Part shown: positions 5,237 to 8,234 of the stretch, piece by piece | Layout: each line of letters opens with the position of its first letter | Position numbering within the stretch: position 1 is the stretch's first letter | From: Bacteroidota bacterium | Lineage (GTDB): Bacteria; Bacteroidota; Ignavibacteria; UBA10030; UBA6906 | Reading direction: 5' to 3' | Assembly: GCA_003541875.1 (NCBI GenBank) | Contig: DPLS01000321.1 | Coordinates: forward strand, 1-8,234 | Length of the DNA: 8,234 nt | Made by a program: the position numbers and the translations under genes | Notes under the pieces: generated by a model | What the model saw: only the letters and a program-made list of their open reading frames with translations | What the model was told of the DNA's origin: nothing | Databases searched by the model: none

Positions 5237-7119
5237 TTGGAGCAACAGCATTGAGACGCTACCGTAAATTGTTCGTGCAGCTTTGCATAGGCTGTGTTCT
5301 TTTCTGTCTCTACTCAAGCTCAACACCGGCTAACGCTCAACCGTCCGGGGGACCGTACGGCCCGATTCGGCAAACGTATGATCTGCCGAAAGTGTCCGGC
5401 AAGATCTATTATGTTGCAGCGGATGGAAAATCCGACCAATCGGGTGAGACACTCACCAAGCCGACGACGCTGGAAGCAGCTATCGAACGGGTGCACACCG
5501 GTGACGCGATCGTGATGCGCGGTGGTACGTATCGCACCGGAAATCTAGTATTGAATCAGGGAATAACAATGCAGCCGTATGCAGATGAGCAGCCCGTGGT
5601 GAAGGGAACCTATGTTGCTACCAAGTGGGAGAATCTCGGGAACGGGTTATGGACCACATCATGGTCCCGTTTCTTTCCCACCAAACCTGCGGACTGGTGG
5701 CGACGAAATCGCGAAGGGAAGAGGACACCGCTCCACCGGTTCAACAATGATATGGTGTTCGTAGACGGCAAATTCTTACAGGCGGTCGGCTGGGAAGGTG
5801 AGGTGGATGAGAATTCGTACTACATCGACTATGATGCCGGGCTGGTGTATATCGGCATCGACCCGAAAGATAGATTGGTGGAAATCACCGCATTTGACGT
5901 CGCGCTTCTGAGAACGACAAAGGAGTGTCACGGCAAAACGTCGGACCACAAAGGGTACACGATTCGGGGAATCACGTTCTCCCAGTACGCTTATCGTGCG
6001 CTCGAGATCGAAGGGACCGAACCGGAAGGACTATCGGATGAGTCCAAGCACGGGAAAGAAGTGGTGGGAACAACATTGGAAGATTGTACGATTTCCTACT
6101 GCTCTCGCGTCGCCGGCTATTTCCGCGGTGATCGTATGACGATTCGCCATTGCCGCGTAAGCGACACGAGCACGGAAGGTGTCTATGTCATCGCCTCGAA
6201 CGATGTGCTGCTGGAAAAGAACATCTTCACACGGAATAACATCGAGAACATTACCGGCTATTATCCGGCGGCGGTAAAGATCTTCAACCAGTGTTACCGT
6301 GTGACATGCCGGGATAATCTAGTCATCGATCTTCCGAATTCAAACGGTATCTGGTACGATGTTGGGAATGTGGACGGCGTGTTTGTGAATAACTGGATTG
6401 AAGGTGTTGGTCACAATGACAAAGCAATAAACACTGACCAGCTCTGGCCGAGTGATAACGGATTCTTTTTTGAAATCTCCAAAGGTGCTATTTGCGCTGG
6501 AAACGTTTTTGTGAATTGTGACCATGGCATGATGGTGCTCAACAGCTCGAATGTGCAGATCTGCCAGAATACATTCGTCAATAGCATGGCATGCATTGGA
6601 CGCAATGCGCGCAGTGCGGTGGGTGATCATTTTGGCTGGCATCCCAGCACCGGCCCAGACGTTGACAAGCGGGAGGGGCACACATTCATCAACAATCTGC
6701 TCACAGGCAATGAGAGCTTCAGCAGACCTCTTCTGTTCGTTTGGCAACCGGCGTCCATGTGCAAGCAGCTTACGAAATCGCAACTGACGCAACTTGATTG
6801 TAACGTGTATGTCCGCCGTATGGAGAAAACATCTGATCCTTTGATTCTCTGGAGTCCTGCATCGAATGAAAACTGCCAGGCAATATTTGAATCGTTGGAG
6901 AGTCTGCGGAAACTGTATCCGGAATTCTCGGCCCACTGCCGCTATTATTCCAGCTATGATGGTCCGTTGTTCAAGGGCGTGGAATTGGGCAACTACCAAT
7001 TATTGCAGGCATTCCCGGGATCGAGCTCAGGAATGCAACTTCCGGCGGAGGTCGGCAAGTTGCTTGGTCAGTACAAGAATGATGTTCGCCATGTTGGGGC
7101 TTATGCTCCAGTCCAATAA
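5233..7119 (+). CDS. Secreted right-handed parallel beta-helix protein, possible GH120-like beta-xylosidase
   Basis: 628 aa. The signal peptide spans about 1-35 (basic RRYRK, hydrophobic core, cleavage after ANA35). Residues 58-130 have the DUF1565-like opening of pectate-lyase-fold proteins: YYVAADG, a Pro-Thr-Thr-Leu-Glu-Ala-Ala helix and GDAIVMRGGTYR. An inserted region (about 130-225, rich in Trp) precedes beta-helix coils at about 240-500, with repeated I-x(n)-N/C-x-[IV/F] rungs such as GVYVIASNDVLLEKNIF. Two motifs, GIWYDVGN (D376) and FFFEISKG (E414), resemble the motifs around the nucleophile Asp and acid/base Glu of GH120 beta-xylosidase as I remember XylC of Thermoanaerobacterium. 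The length is also close to that family. No T9SS tail is present; the protein ends HVGAYAPVQ. It may therefore stay in the periplasm or leave by another route. Fourteen cysteines remain after signal cleavage, many in the coils. The fold is nearly certain; the beta-xylosidase role is an inference, and other glycosidases or lyases remain possible. Confidence 0.87.
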   Translation: MIGATALRRYRKLFVQLCIGCVLFCLYSSSTPANAQPSGGPYGPIRQTYDLPKVSGKIYYVAADGKSDQSGETLTKPTTLEAAIERVHTGDAIVMRGGTYRTGNLVLNQGITMQPYADEQPVVKGTYVATKWENLGNGLWTTSWSRFFPTKPADWWRRNREGKRTPLHRFNNDMVFVDGKFLQAVGWEGEVDENSYYIDYDAGLVYIGIDPKDRLVEITAFDVALLRTTKECHGKTSDHKGYTIRGITFSQYAYRALEIEGTEPEGLSDESKHGKEVVGTTLEDCTISYCSRVAGYFRGDRMTIRHCRVSDTSTEGVYVIASNDVLLEKNIFTRNNIENITGYYPAAVKIFNQCYRVTCRDNLVIDLPNSNGIWYDVGNVDGVFVNNWIEGVGHNDKAINTDQLWPSDNGFFFEISKGAICAGNVFVNCDHGMMVLNSSNVQICQNTFVNSMACIGRNARSAVGDHFGWHPSTGPDVDKREGHTFINNLLTGNESFSRPLLFVWQPASMCKQLTKSQLTQLDCNVYVRRMEKTSDPLILWSPASNENCQAIFESLESLRKLYPEFSAHCRYYSSYDGPLFKGVELGNYQLLQAFPGSSSGMQLPAEVGKLLGQYKNDVRHVGAYAPVQ

Positions 7120-7151
7120 ACTGTTTGACGGATCCTTCGATTGGATTCTCG

Positions 7152-8234
7152 ATGACTGCCACTGGCTTATCGCATACAACACTTGACCTGATACAGAACA
7201 GAGCAACTCTCCTCGGGCTCGTGCTTGCCCTGTTCATCGTTGGGTGTTCGAAAGATGCAGTGCCCACGGCTGCGCCCATCGACACAACGGCGAACATCAA
7301 TTTGGGCAGTCCGCAACAGGTGATCAGAGGTTTCGGTGGTGTGAATATGCCCGGATGGATCCCTGACATGACTGTCGATCAAGTGAACAAAGCGTTTGGT
7401 TCCGGGGACGGTCAAATTGGAATGACCATTCTCCGTATCCGTGTCCCCTTCGACCCGGCACAATTCCATCTTGAAGTCCCCACTGCTCAGCGGGCCATAG
7501 CGCTTGGGGCAAGAATGATTGCGTCACCCTGGACACCCCCACCTTTGATGAAGAGCAACAACAATATCGTTGGGGGGACGCTCAACACCGCGTCCTACGC
7601 CGCCTATGCAGCTCACTTGAAGGCGTTCGCTGATACCCTGGCGAGGAATGGAGTTCCACTACATGCAATATCGGTTCAAAATGAACCTGACGTCACGGTG
7701 ACTTACGAATCGTACGATTGGAATGCGTCACAGATGCTCGCCTTTGTCAAGAACAATGCACCGACAATCGGAGTCAATATTCTGGTGCCAGAGTCGTACA
7801 ACTTCAATCATACGATCTCCGACGCCATACTCAATGATCCTGCCGCTGCAGCGAACGTGGCGATCATTGGCGGACACATCTATGGTGGAGGAATCACGAG
7901 TTATCCTCTCGCCGTCAGCAAAGGCAGGGAGGTGTGGATGACCGAGCATCTGGAGACCAGTACCGATTGGACGGGAGCGCTCTTCACAGCCAAGGAAATT
8001 CATGATTGTATGAATGCGGGAATGAATGCATATCTTTGGTGGTACATACGAAGGTTCTACGGCCCGATAGACGATAGCAGCAATGTCACCAAGTGGGGCT
8101 ATGTGATCTCTCAGTACGCGAGATTTGTACGCCCCGGCTTCACGAGGGTCGGTGCCACGGCCTATCCCCGGAACCATATCTATGTAACTGCCTACAGGAA
8201 CGGCTCGAATGTGGTGATCGTTGTTGTGAACTAT
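7152..8234 (+). CDS. GH30 subfamily 8-like glucuronoxylanase, lipoprotein (3' partial)
   Basis: Open to the right edge (361 codons, no stop), starting at ATG 7152, 32 bases after the previous stop; I find no Shine-Dalgarno sequence. The N-terminus is a lipoprotein signal: hydrophobic LLGLVLALFIVGC with lipobox IVGC and Cys32 followed by SKD. The GH30 barrel follows: RGFGGVNMPGWI (about 59-70), SPWTPPPLM (125-133), acid/base E178 in VQNEPD, GHIYGG, and nucleophile E265 in VWMTEHLE. WWYIRRFYGPID (about 296-307) matches the subfamily 8 loop in which an Arg, here R301, holds the 4-O-methylglucuronate branch in Erwinia XynA. The frame ends in the C-terminal beta-side domain (YVTAYRNGSNVVIVVVNY). 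It is predicted to cut xylan at sites set by glucuronic acid side chains. Lipid anchoring contrasts with the T9SS tails upstream, though the missing C-terminus may hold further modules. The family is certain, the subfamily likely. Confidence 0.92.
   Translation, partial: MTATGLSHTTLDLIQNRATLLGLVLALFIVGCSKDAVPTAAPIDTTANINLGSPQQVIRGFGGVNMPGWIPDMTVDQVNKAFGSGDGQIGMTILRIRVPFDPAQFHLEVPTAQRAIALGARMIASPWTPPPLMKSNNNIVGGTLNTASYAAYAAHLKAFADTLARNGVPLHAISVQNEPDVTVTYESYDWNASQMLAFVKNNAPTIGVNILVPESYNFNHTISDAILNDPAAAANVAIIGGHIYGGGITSYPLAVSKGREVWMTEHLETSTDWTGALFTAKEIHDCMNAGMNAYLWWYIRRFYGPIDDSSNVTKWGYVISQYARFVRPGFTRVGATAYPRNHIYVTAYRNGSNVVIVVVNY

Noticed and set aside
6340..6999. A 219-codon open frame on the minus strand opposite the beta-helix gene
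   Set aside because: It lies fully antisense to a well-supported secreted protein and has no recognisable domain or signal. The long open frame follows from the codon use of the plus-strand gene.
5233..7119. Beta-helix protein as a pectate lyase
   Set aside because: The fold is shared, but I do not see the characteristic calcium-binding Asp cluster and catalytic Arg/Lys motifs of PL1/PL9, and every neighbour points to xylan.
7117..7152. Terminator or promoter in the 32-base gap before the GH30 gene
   Set aside because: There is a GGATCC palindrome but no stable stem with a T-run, and no convincing -35/-10 pair in so short a gap.
6866..7186. Plus-strand open frame overlapping the end of the beta-helix gene and the start of the GH30 gene
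   Set aside because: It is in another frame of two supported genes, with Arg/Cys/Trp-rich composition typical of a shadow frame and no domain.

Overview
All five genes in this window lie on the plus strand and are packed almost without gaps. I read it as part of a secreted xylan-degradation operon. Three of the four gene ends that fall inside the window carry a type IX secretion system (T9SS) type A sorting tail (motifs YPNPFNP or FPNPFN, LGQEVATL or LGREVATL, SGVY or GGVY, and a terminal KLVL-x-K). This tail style, together with the moderate GC content and little sign of Shine-Dalgarno use, points to the Bacteroidota/Chlorobiota/Ignavibacteriota group. The proline-rich tail wording and the 'GVWRRPLSEM' phrase before the first tail are what I associate with Ignavibacteria-like bacteria, probably anaerobic polymer degraders. 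The taxonomic placement is an inference from protein style only.

Layout. Bases 1-1974: the 3' part of a large secreted protein with at least twelve Asp-box (BNR-like) beta-propeller repeats and a T9SS tail; its start lies left of the window. Bases 1971-3605: a GH10 endo-beta-1,4-xylanase with an FnIII-like module and a T9SS tail. Bases 3602-5236: an SGNH/GDSL esterase of the XynE-like type with a T9SS tail. Bases 5233-7119: a secreted right-handed beta-helix protein with a DUF1565-like N-terminus, no T9SS tail, and an Asp/Glu motif pair that resembles GH120 beta-xylosidases. Bases 7152-8234: the 5' part of a GH30 subfamily 8-like glucuronoxylanase with a lipoprotein signal; it runs off the right edge.

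The first four genes are joined by three successive ATGA stop/start overlaps, and the fifth follows after 32 bases, so co-transcription and translational coupling are likely. A consistent working model is: GH10 (free or surface-attached through T9SS) cuts the xylan backbone, GH30 cuts next to glucuronic acid branches, the esterase removes acyl groups, and the beta-helix protein acts on the oligosaccharides, perhaps in the periplasm. No promoter, terminator, RNA gene, mobile element or CRISPR array is visible, and there is no gene-free stretch over 300 bases.
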